A stretch of DNA of 64,000 bases from Phycisphaerales bacterium (GCA_003142595.1 PLMU01000003.1:256501-320500); one strand, 5' to 3'; positions 1 to 11,664 are shown, counted from the first letter of the stretch. The notes: generated from the sequence alone by a model not told the origin. Made by a program: numbers and translations.

Positions 1-48
1 AAGCTATTTCTATCCTTTACCCGATATTTGCCAAATCGCAGTAAGGTT

Positions 49-1779
49 TTAAGATTTGGAAATTGATTTCAGCAGATAATTTTTATCCGGGCCGCCGAGG
101 TGCTGCCAGGGCAGGGTTTCATTAACATCAAATTTTCTTGCGGCAAGTTCGCTTAAATTAAGGCCGAATTTTTCAAAGGCTTTTTGCCACAATTCGAAAT
201 TGAAACATTCATCCCATAAATCAAATTTCGCCCCGCTTCTATAAGCAAATTCAATTACATCGGCTAATCTGCTGTCCCCCCTGCCGATGGCGGATTCCAA
301 AAGGCTTCTTTGGACGTGATGAAATTTAAAGTTTACAAATCTTGCGTTAAGTCTCTTTTTCTCGGCGTAAATTATCTCTCTTGCGTTTCTAAAATATTCC
401 TCGCTTTGCTGGCCGGACCAGCCAAAAGGTGTATGAGCCTTTGGCACAAACCAGCTCACAGCGGCGTTTATGCCGGCAACTCTGTTGCAAACTTTCTTTC
501 GCAATAACGCCAGATTCATACAAAGTTTTACGATATCTCTAATATCATCCTCGGTTTCGCTTGGCAGGCCTGCCATAAAATAAAGTTTTATCGTTTCAAA
601 GCCTTGTTTGTAGGCTTCCTCGACGGCGGCAAAAAGGTTTTCATCCGTAATTGGTTTATTGATAATTCCGCGAAGTCTTTCACTTGCCGCTTCGACGGCT
701 ATTGTCAAGCCGCTTTTGCGCACACTTGACGCAAGTTTCGGCAAAAGTTTTAATTGCACATCGACTCGCAGACTCGGAAGAGAAATTCCGACTTTGCGCG
801 GCTCAAAATACTCGTTGAGCAAATTTAACGTTTCCTCAAGATACGGATAATCGGCTGTCGAAAGACTCAAAAGGCTGATTGTGTCAAAACCTGTCGCTTG
901 GTAGGCTTTTTTGGCGATTTCAAAGATTCGCTGCGGGCTTCTGAAACGCAGCGGTCTTCGGCAAAAACTCGCCTGACAGAAATTGCATCTGCCCGGGCAG
1001 CCCCGCATAACTTCAATGCTTATCCTTTCGTGGATAGCTTGTGTAAAAGGCACAATGGGTTTTTCAGGAACAACAGACTTGTCAAGGTCGTCGATAACGG
1101 CATCAGAAATTCGCGGAGGCGAGCCTTCATATAATGACGGCACATAAATGAATGGAAATTTCTCCGCGGCTTTTTTCAAAACATCTTTTCTTGCAGTATT
1201 TTTGTTCTCAATCAGGAACTTTGCCAGTTCGACGGCTGCCTCTTCGGCTTGGCCCAGCAGAAACATATCGAAAAATGGCGCGACAGGCTCGCAGCAGTTC
1301 GCCATACCCGCCCCGCCTAAAATCAGCGGGAAATTCTCGTCCCTGTCCTTGCTCCTTAAAGGAATGCCGGCAAGGTCAAGGGTATTTAAGACGGCGGTAT
1401 AACAAAGCTCATTGGTCAGGCTGAAACCCACCATATCAAAATCTTTGACGGCGGCTTTTGATTCGAGGGTGTAAAGCGGAACGTTTTTTTGCTTCATTAC
1501 TTCCTGCGCATCGACCCATGGCAGAAAAACCCTTTCTGCGGCCACGTTCGGCAGACGATTTAATGCTTCGTAGATAATCGCCATACCGGTATGGCTCATC
1601 CCGATTTCGTAAACATCTGGGAAACATAAGGCAACTTTTAAATCGCAGACGTCGAGGCTCTTTTTTATCTGGTTGAACTCGCCGCCGATATAGCGCGAAG
1701 TCGTTCTGGTAAACGGCAGAAATTGCTGCTCGATAACATCTGTTAATATTGTAATTCTCCTGTTTTTCATTGCGGGCAT
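49..1779 (-). CDS. B12-binding-type radical SAM protein (TIGR03960-like)
   Basis: The protein has 576 residues. An N-terminal cobalamin-binding-like alpha/beta region is followed by a radical SAM core. The iron-sulfur ligands are visible as CPGRCNFC at residues 261-268 (CxxxCxxC). The order and length fit the TIGR03960 family, which in many bacteria is fused or adjacent to a DUF2344 protein; no such partner is seen on this side. The substrate is unknown, but family members are often linked to RNA or ribosome modification, which is inference here. The start at 1779 has a second in-frame ATG three codons later. It is transcribed away from the sigma-54 activator gene on the same strand, with a 95-base gap. 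Confidence 0.85.
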   Translation of the reverse strand: MPAMKNRRITILTDVIEQQFLPFTRTTSRYIGGEFNQIKKSLDVCDLKVALCFPDVYEIGMSHTGMAIIYEALNRLPNVAAERVFLPWVDAQEVMKQKNVPLYTLESKAAVKDFDMVGFSLTNELCYTAVLNTLDLAGIPLRSKDRDENFPLILGGAGMANCCEPVAPFFDMFLLGQAEEAAVELAKFLIENKNTARKDVLKKAAEKFPFIYVPSLYEGSPPRISDAVIDDLDKSVVPEKPIVPFTQAIHERISIEVMRGCPGRCNFCQASFCRRPLRFRSPQRIFEIAKKAYQATGFDTISLLSLSTADYPYLEETLNLLNEYFEPRKVGISLPSLRVDVQLKLLPKLASSVRKSGLTIAVEAASERLRGIINKPITDENLFAAVEEAYKQGFETIKLYFMAGLPSETEDDIRDIVKLCMNLALLRKKVCNRVAGINAAVSWFVPKAHTPFGWSGQQSEEYFRNAREIIYAEKKRLNARFVNFKFHHVQRSLLESAIGRGDSRLADVIEFAYRSGAKFDLWDECFNFELWQKAFEKFGLNLSELAARKFDVNETLPWQHLGGPDKNYLLKSISKS

Positions 1780-1874
1780 TATAACATTATAACGGCTAAT
1801 AATGAAGAACCAGAAATTTAAATTTGTATTAGTGATTTTGGCGGCGGAGTGGGAAAATGTATTCTTAATCCCGA

Positions 1875-2903
1875 TTAACTTTCTTCCGATAGCGGGATAT
1901 TTAATTTTTCCAGAAGGCGGTTAAGCTTGCGTCTTTCAAGGCCGAGGATTTTTGCCGCGGCCAGTTTCCTGCCGCTGACGGAGTTAAGGGCCTGGATAAT
2001 TATTTTTCGCTGAGCTTCATCAAGCGTCGGCAGGCGGGCTTTGCCGTTATCTGTCGGGGCGGCAATGAGAATTTCAGTAGGAAGCGAGACAGGCGTAATG
2101 GTTTCTGTATCTGTTAAGACATAAGCTCTTTCCATAACATTGGCAAGCTCGCGGACGTTGCCGGGCCAACTATAATCGACAAGCAGTTTTTTAACCACAT
2201 CGCTTAAAACCTTGTACGGTTCATTATATAATTCAGCCTGGCGGGCGAGAAAATATTCGGCAAGGCAAATAATATCCTCCGGTCTTTCTCTTAGCGGCGG
2301 GACGTGAACGGTTACGACATTGAGGCGGTAGAATAAATCGGCGCGGAATTTGCTGTTATCGACAAGATGTTTTAAGTTGCGGTTCGTTGCGCAGAGGATG
2401 CGGATGTTTATTGGGAACGACTTGACCGAGCCGACCGGAGTAACAAGAGATTCCTGCAGGACGCGGAGAAGTTTTGCCTGGAGGTCAAGGGGTATTTCAC
2501 TGATTTCGTCGAGGAATATCGTTCCTTTATCGGCGGCCCTGAAGAAACCTATCGTGTCACTGACTGCGCCGGTAAAAGCTCCCCTGACGTGGCCGAACAA
2601 CTGGCTTTCAAATAACTGGCCTGTCAGTGTGGTGCAGTCAACAGGAACAAAAACTTCATTTGCTCTGTCAGAGCAAACGTGTATGCGGCGGGCAACCATC
2701 TCTTTGCCTGCGCCGGTTTCGCCGCTGATAATCATAGAGCACTGTCTTGAGGCGACAGTATTGATTGTTTCAAGAATGGAACCAAAGGCGGGCGATGTGC
2801 CAACGACAAATTCGCTACGGACTATCTGAGACCGCAGTGCTGCCGAAGTATCACCCTTTGCAGAGCCCTGCCCAGGCGTAAACTTTTCTTTTGCCCTTTC
2901 CAT
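1875..2903 (-). CDS. Sigma-54-dependent transcriptional activator without a sensor domain
   Basis: The protein has 342 residues. An AAA+ domain starts almost at once: Walker A GETGAGKE at 61-68, the sigma-54 contact loop GAFTGA at 108-113 and Walker B GTIFLDE at 128-134. A Fis-type helix-turn-helix lies at about 300-335. No receiver, GAF or PAS domain precedes the AAA+ module; only about 30 residues lie there. Such proteins remodel sigma-54 RNA polymerase at -24/-12 promoters. Without a sensory domain, control must come from expression level, a partner protein or constitutive activity. Its target is not known, but a sigma-54 promoter lies in front of dnaK at 34031. Confidence 0.92.
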   Translation of the reverse strand: MERAKEKFTPGQGSAKGDTSAALRSQIVRSEFVVGTSPAFGSILETINTVASRQCSMIISGETGAGKEMVARRIHVCSDRANEVFVPVDCTTLTGQLFESQLFGHVRGAFTGAVSDTIGFFRAADKGTIFLDEISEIPLDLQAKLLRVLQESLVTPVGSVKSFPINIRILCATNRNLKHLVDNSKFRADLFYRLNVVTVHVPPLRERPEDIICLAEYFLARQAELYNEPYKVLSDVVKKLLVDYSWPGNVRELANVMERAYVLTDTETITPVSLPTEILIAAPTDNGKARLPTLDEAQRKIIIQALNSVSGRKLAAAKILGLERRKLNRLLEKLNIPLSEES

Positions 2904-3438
2904 ATATGCGCAGAAAAAAACTCACGATTTTTCACAGCGTACGGAATTATCACTGTTCGGTACGCCATACAATACAAGTGGGAGTTTGGGAAGGTGTTTG
3001 GTCGTTTTCTCCGCCTTCCAAACTCATATATATAGTTTTATATATTCTACCTAGTCCCATAATGTAAATCAAGGTAAAAGTGGCACTTTGGGGTAACTAT
3101 GCTTTGCGTAAGTATTAGTTTTTACTCTGCAATATTATAGGACTACAAACCCATATTGTTATAACTATTTACCATTAAACATCTTACGAGAATACCGTTT
3201 TAGGGATACATATTTGCGAATAATACTATTTATGGGACCTTGCTGTTTACCAAATTTAACAGTTTTTTTGGGAGATGTTTATAGAAATGATATAACTTAA
3301 TCTGTCAGTTTACGGTGATCATGTCTGCGGACAGAAACCTAAACGGAGCAGTGCTTTTCGAAATGAGATTAAACCTTGTTCGACTGCCTTGAACAAAATA
3401 TATGCTATCTGGCGCAAAATGTTGCGGATATTGGCGAA
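2904..3438. other. Intergenic region with two inverted repeats upstream of the sigma-54 activator
   Basis: No coding region is supported here. Two inverted repeats lie on the start side of the activator gene: GCGTAC at 2937-2942 with GTACGC at 2960-2965, and a longer one, GAGTTTGGGAAGG at 2982-2994 with CCTTCCAAACTC at 3014-3025. Either could be an operator or an RNA hairpin in the leader. The rest, 3030-3438, is A+T-rich and shows nothing I can name. Confidence 0.5.
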
Positions 3439-4161
3439 TTATTTTAATTCTTCTGTTCCACTGCCCTGATTTGAGGCTGGAGCATTTTTTTCTTTCTCAA
3501 TCTTCTTAAGGTCTTTGGGTGCTCTTTTCGGAATTTCTACCTGAACACCGAGTTTGCCAAGCTGGCCTGCAACTTCAGGTTGATAAGGGTCGAGCTCAAA
3601 GGCTCTTCGCAGATAAACTTCGGCATTTGCCTTATCACCCTTCATTAGATAAAAGTTCCCGAGCTGTTTGTTTATGACAACGGAATTTGGCGCCAGATTA
3701 TGCGCCTGCAGATAGCTTGTAAGGGCATATTCGTCGAGACCTCTTTCCTGAAAGGCTCTGCCCAGAAGCAGTGAGTGTCTTGCGCTAACGCTGGCCTGGC
3801 TGATATACATATCCGCGATAGTTTCGCTTCTTTGCTTATCGTCTTTGTCAACGAGAAGCTTTACAATCGAGGCCTGGGCATCGTGATATACAGGGTTAAA
3901 CGCCAGGGCTTTATTGTATTCCCATTCGGCTTTATTCCACTGGCCTTCGCTGTGATAAAGCTTGCCGAGTTCATAATGCGTCTTGGCGTCCTCGTATTTT
4001 TTGTCGAGCTGCTTTAGCAGTTGAGCTTTTTTGACGTCGGACTGGCTGGTAAGTTCTTTATCGTTGACTTTTTCTCCGGTCGCGGTTTTTTGCTGCCCAC
4101 CGCAGCCGTTGATAACCATACAAACCAAAGTTATAACCAGGACCTTGAAAATCGTTTTCAT
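3439..4161 (-). CDS. TPR-repeat lipoprotein
   Basis: The protein has 240 residues. A type II signal peptide ends in the lipobox INGC, making Cys20 the likely lipidated residue. The rest reads as tandem tetratricopeptide repeats, with recurring patterns such as YELGKLYHSEGQWNKAEWEY and LGNFYLMKGDKANAEVYLRR, then a Lys/Glu-rich tail. TPR lipoproteins act as scaffolds in the envelope; the partner cannot be told from sequence. It follows gyrB on the same strand with a gap of about 90 bases, but nothing shows that the two are functionally linked. Confidence 0.85.
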   Translation of the reverse strand: MKTIFKVLVITLVCMVINGCGGQQKTATGEKVNDKELTSQSDVKKAQLLKQLDKKYEDAKTHYELGKLYHSEGQWNKAEWEYNKALAFNPVYHDAQASIVKLLVDKDDKQRSETIADMYISQASVSARHSLLLGRAFQERGLDEYALTSYLQAHNLAPNSVVINKQLGNFYLMKGDKANAEVYLRRAFELDPYQPEVAGQLGKLGVQVEIPKRAPKDLKKIEKEKNAPASNQGSGTEELK

Positions 4162-4253
4162 CTCTCAATCCTTTCTATTTATTAAATACCTGATTTAATA
4201 CCAGTATGAATACTTGTATATCAATTATCAAGCATTAATTTGATTAAAGTTCA

Positions 4254-6701
<2,448 letters not shown>

Positions 6702-6725
6702 TTAAAAAACGACCTTAATGGATCG

Positions 6726-7070
6726 TTATTTTAAGCACAAAAGTCTGATTTCTCTAATGTTTGCCGAAGGGCAGGCTTCCTGCAGCTGTTTTAAAATTTC
6801 GCCGGTTCTGTTTCGCAGGTGAAACATATATGGTCCCGGCCTGACTTTTACTTTCAGCACGCCTGCGCCGATGGAGTCTGCCTGGCAATGTGCGGTAATC
6901 TCTTCGCCCGCGAATTGTTCGAACAGACTTAAAATTTGCGTATTCTTTTTTACGTTTTTCGAGAATTTATTCAGGCAGTTATATACATCGCTGCCCATCG
7001 GTAAATCCGGCGGCAGCCTGCGCTGGACAATTTTTTTGTTTGTCTGTTCGAGAATAAATTCGCCATCCAT
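6726..7070 (-). CDS. dciA: DciA-like (DUF721) replicative helicase loader
   Basis: This 114-residue protein fits the DUF721 family. It has a basic N-terminal region with RRLPPDLPMG and a compact alpha/beta core near the C-terminus (ITAHCQADSIGAGVLKVKV, then a segment resembling NRTGEILKQL). DciA proteins help load DnaB where DnaC or DnaI is missing. It sits between dnaN and gyrB, where recF or a DUF721 gene is common. I rely on size, context and the core pattern, since the family is weakly conserved. Confidence 0.75.
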   Translation of the reverse strand: MDGEFILEQTNKKIVQRRLPPDLPMGSDVYNCLNKFSKNVKKNTQILSLFEQFAGEEITAHCQADSIGAGVLKVKVRPGPYMFHLRNRTGEILKQLQEACPSANIREIRLLCLK

Positions 7071-7091
7071 GGTTATATCTTTCTGTTACGC

Positions 7092-8198
7092 TTAGGACAA
7101 ACTTACCGGCATAACAATATAAACGTAATTTGCGCCGCTCTTTATCAGGCCCGGCCGGTCAGGCTGACCGAGCTGAAGCTCAAAAGAGTCCTCACGGATT
7201 ACCCTGAGCACATCGACAAGAAACTGCGGATTAAAACCGATTTCCATCGGTTCGCCTTTATAGTCCACTTCCATCGCGATTTCAGCGTCGCCTGTTTCAG
7301 GGGCCCTGCTTGTAAAGACGAGGGATTTTTTGCCGAGAGCAAGCTTGACGCCCTTGGAATCTTCGTTGGTTATAAGCGCCGCTCTTCTAACCGCGCTCAA
7401 TGTCGCGGCGGTATTAAGCTGCACTTTATTTTTGTAGTCGGCAGGAATAATGTCTTCATATTTCGGGAAAGTTCCCTCGACAAGATTGGAGCTTATTACC
7501 ACTTTGCCGCAGGCGATGATTGCTTTGCCATTGACAAACTTGACTGTGACTTTGTCTTTTTCGCCTGCGCCGACTTTGTCGAGAAGAGCCATCGTCTTGG
7601 CAGGCACAATAAATTTTTCGTTCTCAATTTTTTTATCGGCTTCGGCGTTAAGATTTAGTTTGTATTTCGCCAGACGCCGGCCATCAGTTCCGACAAGAGT
7701 AAGTTTTTTGCCGGACGGCTCCCAGAGAATACCGCTGAGGGCATAACGTGTGTTTTCTTTCGCGGTTGCAAATAAACAATGCTCGACCGCTTCCTGTAAT
7801 TTAACAAGGTCGGCTTCAATCTGCGGACTGCCGTCAAGGCCGGGTACCTGCGGATACTGTTCGGGCAGGTGGCCATAGATTGTAAAATTACTATCATTTC
7901 CTTTTATCCGGCAGGTCGCCTCTGCGACTTCCACTGCCAAGACCTCGTCCACGCTTTCACGGACAATCGCGGCGAGTCTTTCAGCAGGAACAACTGCCTG
8001 GCCTTCCTTTTCAACCTGCGCCTGCGGAATAAGATATGTTATTCCAATTTCAAAGTCCGTGGCGCTGATGTAGACCTTGTCTTTTTCGGCCAGGATTTTA
8101 AGTCCCTGCAAAATCGGCTTCGTAGTTCGTGCCGGTATCACGGTGGTTACAAGACCCAGTGCTTCAGCAAGAGCTGCTCGATTAAATTTAACTTTCAT
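7092..8198 (-). CDS. dnaN: DNA polymerase III beta sliding clamp
   Basis: The protein has 368 residues and three repeated clamp folds. Recognisable segments are LKILAEKDKVYISATDFEIG in the first domain, RYALSGILWE and GTDGRRLAKY in the second, and NPQFLVDVLRVI plus the C-terminal YVIMPVSL in the third. It encircles DNA as a dimer and tethers the polymerase. It is the first gene of the dnaN-dciA-gyrB group. Upstream is an A+T-rich non-coding stretch with DnaA-box matches. dnaA itself is not in the window. Confidence 0.97.
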   Translation of the reverse strand: MKVKFNRAALAEALGLVTTVIPARTTKPILQGLKILAEKDKVYISATDFEIGITYLIPQAQVEKEGQAVVPAERLAAIVRESVDEVLAVEVAEATCRIKGNDSNFTIYGHLPEQYPQVPGLDGSPQIEADLVKLQEAVEHCLFATAKENTRYALSGILWEPSGKKLTLVGTDGRRLAKYKLNLNAEADKKIENEKFIVPAKTMALLDKVGAGEKDKVTVKFVNGKAIIACGKVVISSNLVEGTFPKYEDIIPADYKNKVQLNTAATLSAVRRAALITNEDSKGVKLALGKKSLVFTSRAPETGDAEIAMEVDYKGEPMEIGFNPQFLVDVLRVIREDSFELQLGQPDRPGLIKSGANYVYIVMPVSLS

Positions 8199-8474
8199 TT
8201 TTCATCCCTCTGCCTTTATAATTTCGAATCGTTTCCATGATTTTTCAGCCCGTTAGTTTACACTAAAAAAATGATTTTAGCAAAGAAGTTTTATAATACC
8301 GAGGCATTGTTTTTAACTCTAAAAATAAGCTAAAAAGCTAATACTACTTATATATATAAATTAAAATTAGTAGTAATAGTCTTAGAGGGCAACAAATTGT
8401 TAAGCAAACCGAGCAGACAAACCGTAAGTAATTATAAATAAAGAGGTTAAAAAGAAAGAGGCCTTAATGTGGAT

Positions 8475-8483
8475 TGTGGATAA
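8475..8483 (-). promoter_or_regulatory. DnaA box
   Basis: This is an exact match to TTATCCACA on the minus strand, within the A+T-rich region upstream of dnaN. It could serve origin function or DnaA control of dnaN transcription. Confidence 0.55.
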
Positions 8484-8496
8484 CCTGTAAGGAGTT

Positions 8497-8610
8497 ATGT
8501 GCGCCACAGACAGCGGCTATCGACCCGAGGAACTCTGGTGGCGAGGGAGGCGGCAGCAGGCGAAAGACCTAACAGGGCGGAGAAGAGAACTAACAGGTTT
8601 TGCACACTAA
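8497..8610 (+). CDS. Possible 37-residue basic small protein
   Basis: An ATG at 8497 follows AAGGAG with four bases between. It opens a 37-codon frame ending in TAA. The product is rich in Arg, Glu and Gln, with a double Trp (core PEELWWRGRRQQ). The stretch is clearly more G+C-rich than the A+T-rich DNA around it. I do not recognise the peptide. It lies inside the candidate origin, beside a perfect DnaA box and opposite to dnaN. It could be a real small gene, a gene remnant, or chance. Confidence 0.35.
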   Translation: MCATDSGYRPEELWWRGRRQQAKDLTGRRRELTGFAH

Positions 8611-8626
8611 ATTTAACAGAAAAAAG

Positions 8627-9597
8627 CTATAAATTTTTATGAATTTCGACAAATTTTAGCGCTTTTTCCAGTAGCTTTTTGCGTAATTCCACCGGGGCGA
8701 GGACCTGAACCTGGTCGCCATATCCCAGTATCCACCAGGAGATTTCTCCTAGGCCGTCAATGCGAAAACTTAATATCGCCGAGCCGTCGTCCTGCCACTG
8801 CGCCTGCTGTGTGTTGTGTCACTGAACCTCGGCGACGTTACGAGCAACGAGCGGAGAAAATTTTAGTTTAATATCGTAAAGTTTTCCTTCTGGTATCAGA
8901 CACCACGCCCTGCCGAGATAATCATAGACATTAAAATTATCACCATCCACAAAACACTTATCGAGCGTTTCAATTTTCTGTATTCTGCCGAGGTTAAATG
9001 TTCTGACGGACTTATGCAGGCTGGAATAGCCAATCACATACCAAGCGCGTTTTTTATACAAGAGATGATACGGATGTAAAGTGGTTTCTATGTTGTCGTC
9101 TTCAAACAAAGATGCGTAAGAGATGGCGAGTTTAGTTTTTTTGCGGATAGCCCGCTGTATAGTGTTATAAACATCATCAAGCAATTTTATCGAGGCATGC
9201 TGGTCGGCGGCGACAGTAATTTTGGCCAGTGTGCTTTGGCAATACTGGCGGATATCGTTGGGAAGATTGTTTTCCACTTTTAGGCCCGCCAGAATAGCGG
9301 AATTTTTGTAAGGCATCGGCAGATGATTTCGCATCTTGTGTACGAGCATTAAAAGACTAAGAGCTTCCTGAAGATTAAAATCGATAGGCGGCAGAAAAAA
9401 TTTAGGGTCGATACTGTAGCCACCGGTTTTGACATCGTACCGATAAGGCACACCGATGCTCTGGAGCTCTTTTAAGTCTCTAAAACAGTGCGTCTGCTTA
9501 CACCAAGGACCTGCTCAAGGTCGGCGGGTGAATACTTCTCTCCCGACTGCAGCGTGGTCAGAATATTAACGATTCTGCTGACTCTGCTGTGTTTCAT
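8627..9597 (-). pseudogene. Broken WYL-domain transcriptional regulator
   Basis: Reading from 9597, an HTH_11-type helix-turn-helix (VSRRTV) runs to an early TAA. Restoring one base in the A-run at 9482-9485 joins it to RDLKELQSIGVPYRYD and the following 210-codon frame, which contains a WYL domain (YHLLYKKRAWYVIGYSS). That frame stops at a TGA (8819-8821) where relatives would probably have Trp. The same frame then continues for about 60 codons of clear WYL C-terminal sequence (LGEISWWILGYGDQVQVL) to TAG at 8627. Two independent lesions argue for a decayed gene; sequencing error is possible for either one. Confidence 0.8.
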
Positions 9598-9746
9598 CTT
9601 TAATCCTCAAAGAAATTTAACAAAGCTGTGAATTGTCCGATAAAATTATATCAAAAAGCAGATAGTTTTCAATGATAATATAATTGCAGTGTGCGAAATA
9701 CGCAATAAACTATAGGCATAAAGAATGACAGATGAGGGCATGAAAA

Positions 9747-10526
9747 ATGTTCTGGTTTAAAAAATGGCGGCGAAACAGGATCGCAGGTCGGCAATTTCCG
9801 CGGCAGTGGCTTGAAATGATAGAAAACAATGTTTCGCTCTATAATCATTTGCCCATAGAGGACAAGCTTGAGCTGCAGAGACATATTCTGATTTTTATCG
9901 CCGAAAAGCGGTTCGAAGGTTGCGGCGGACTTGAAATAACCGATGAAATAAAAGTTATCATTGCTGCCCAGGCCTGCATACTACTTCTCCACCGTAAGAC
10001 CGATTATTATCCAGGCCTTACTTCAATCCTTGTTTATCCGCACGCATTTATAGCGAATCGCCAGGAACATTTGGCCGGCGGAGTTGTGGCTGAAGGACCG
10101 CAAGTATTGCTGGGTGAATCGTGGCAGCATGGTGCAGTTGTTCTTTCATGGGACGATGTCAAGCATGATGCGGCAGACATTCACGACGGCCTAAATGTTG
10201 TGTTTCATGAATTCGCTCATCAAATAGATACTGCCGGCGGCAAAGGCGATGACAGCGCGGTTCTTAAAGATACTTCAAGTTATATTGCATGGGCGCGTGT
10301 GCTGCAGAAAGATTATGAAAAGCTCAGACAGGCCGCTGAAAGGAATGCTCCTGCTTTTTTAAACAAGTATGGCGCTGAAGACCCGGCCGAGTTTTTCGCG
10401 GTCGCTACGGAATTCTTTTTTGAAAAACCAAAAGAATTAAAGCAAATTCATACAGATTTATATAATGAACTGAAAAATTTTTATCATCAGGACCCCGCCG
10501 AGTTTATCCATTCGGAGGCTACTTAA
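9747..10526 (+). CDS. mtfA: MtfA-family zinc metallopeptidase
   Basis: The 259-residue protein has the gluzincin motif HEFAH at 154-158, with a likely third ligand in DPAEFFAVATE further on. This matches the MtfA (YeeI) family, which includes a peptidase that in E. coli binds the repressor Mlc. The N-terminus FWFKKWRRNRI is typical of the family. The role here is unknown, because Mlc is not expected in this lineage. It ends convergently with lpxB, the two frames overlapping by eight bases. Confidence 0.88.
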   Translation: MFWFKKWRRNRIAGRQFPRQWLEMIENNVSLYNHLPIEDKLELQRHILIFIAEKRFEGCGGLEITDEIKVIIAAQACILLLHRKTDYYPGLTSILVYPHAFIANRQEHLAGGVVAEGPQVLLGESWQHGAVVLSWDDVKHDAADIHDGLNVVFHEFAHQIDTAGGKGDDSAVLKDTSSYIAWARVLQKDYEKLRQAAERNAPAFLNKYGAEDPAEFFAVATEFFFEKPKELKQIHTDLYNELKNFYHQDPAEFIHSEAT

Positions 10527-11664
10527 GCTGTTCAATTACCATTTTGGCAACGTTTTGCGATGCGTCAGCCCCTGCCAAAGGTTTTGTCAGTTCGGCGAGT
10601 TCGATACTTAGATTGAACATTTTTTCGGGCGAGTGCAAATATTTTTCGCAGGCGGTCACAATTGGCGCGACAGAGGCAAAGTACGGCATAAATTCCGGCA
10701 CAAGCTCTTTTTGTGAAAGAATATTAACGAGTGAGAGATGTTTTGTTTTTACTAATCTTTTGCCGACCAGGTTCCAGAGAAGCTTGCTCGACTGATACAT
10801 AATAACCATCGGACAGGCCGCCGCGGCGACCTGCAGCGTGGCGCTGCCGCTTGCGACCAGAGTGAAATCAACTTTTTTTGCCGTGTCGTAAACCGCATCG
10901 ATCGCGTAATCGCAGCGAAGTGTTTTAATTTCACTTTGCCTTAATTGGTTTTCAACCTGCTGGTTAGCGGCGACAACGGTGAAACGTATATTCGAATGGC
11001 GCGCCTTTAATCTTCTTGCTATATCCTGCATAGCGGGCCAGAGAGTTTTTATCTCGGCTTGCCGCGAGCCGGGCATTAAAGCAATGTGCGCGGTGCGCGA
11101 GATGGAAAAATTTTCATACGTTTTCGGTATTATCTGCCGGGCATTAATATCTTCCAACATCGGATTGCCCACAAATTGACAAGTTAATCCGCGCTGACTG
11201 AACCAATCCGGCTCGAAAGGTAAAATCGCCGCAAGACCTCCGGTGCAAAGATTTTTGAGTTTTTTAATTCGCCATTCCGCCCAGGCCCATAACTGCGGGG
11301 CGACATAGAAAAGAGTTTTAACGCCGGCGTTTTTGGCGGCCTTAGCGATGTGAAAATTAAAACTTGGCGAATCGCAAACTATAACAATGTCGGGTTTTGC
11401 AGCAGCAAAATGTTTTTGTGATTTTTTTATGGCCTTAAAAAAGAAAAGGATATGACTAAAGGCATTGTATGTCATCGCGGCTCTTTGAGTGGTGTTGACG
11501 ATGATGGAACAACCAGCCTGGGCCATACTTTGGCCGCCAAAACCGGAAAATTCGATATTATAACCTGTTTGTTTTAAGGTAGTTATGAGTTTGGCACAGA
11601 GCCGGTCGCCGCTTGGCTCGGCGGCGCTAATAAAAATCTTATAAGTTCGGTCGGCATCCTGCAT
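10519..11664 (-). CDS. lpxB: Lipid-A-disaccharide synthase
   Basis: The protein has 381 residues. The family start is clear (ISAAEPSGDRLCAKL), followed by GFGGQSMAQAG, PQLWAWAEWRIKK and VGNPMLEDI, and in the C-terminal half the glycosyltransferase segment LMPGSRQAEIKTLWP. It joins UDP-diacylglucosamine and lipid X to make the lipid A disaccharide at the inner face of the cytoplasmic membrane. Its presence implies a lipopolysaccharide-type outer membrane. No other lpx gene is in the window. Confidence 0.95.
   Translation of the reverse strand: MQDADRTYKIFISAAEPSGDRLCAKLITTLKQTGYNIEFSGFGGQSMAQAGCSIIVNTTQRAAMTYNAFSHILFFFKAIKKSQKHFAAAKPDIVIVCDSPSFNFHIAKAAKNAGVKTLFYVAPQLWAWAEWRIKKLKNLCTGGLAAILPFEPDWFSQRGLTCQFVGNPMLEDINARQIIPKTYENFSISRTAHIALMPGSRQAEIKTLWPAMQDIARRLKARHSNIRFTVVAANQQVENQLRQSEIKTLRCDYAIDAVYDTAKKVDFTLVASGSATLQVAAAACPMVIMYQSSKLLWNLVGKRLVKTKHLSLVNILSQKELVPEFMPYFASVAPIVTACEKYLHSPEKMFNLSIELAELTKPLAGADASQNVAKMVIEQLK

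Larger units (their letters stand above)
8199..8626. other. Candidate replication origin region (oriC)
   Basis: The stretch upstream of dnaN is strongly A+T-rich from about 8270 to 8460. It contains an inverted repeat, TACTACT/AGTAGTA, around 8342-8377. On the minus strand 8475-8483 is a perfect DnaA box (TTATCCACA); directly before it, at 8467-8475, is a weaker copy. On the plus strand 8598-8606 reads TTTTGCACA, which fits the relaxed consensus TTWTNCACA. Neighbouring dnaN and gyrB, and parS/parB 17 kb away, support an origin nearby. Few boxes and no dnaA make this a candidate only. Confidence 0.45.

Noticed and set aside
3081-3100. TGGCAC as a possible sigma-54 promoter
   Set aside because: No GC or TTGC follows at the required ten-base distance from the GG.
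8627-9597. TGA read as Trp in the WYL gene
   Set aside because: Other genes such as kdpF end in TGA and Trp is TGG throughout, so the standard code applies.
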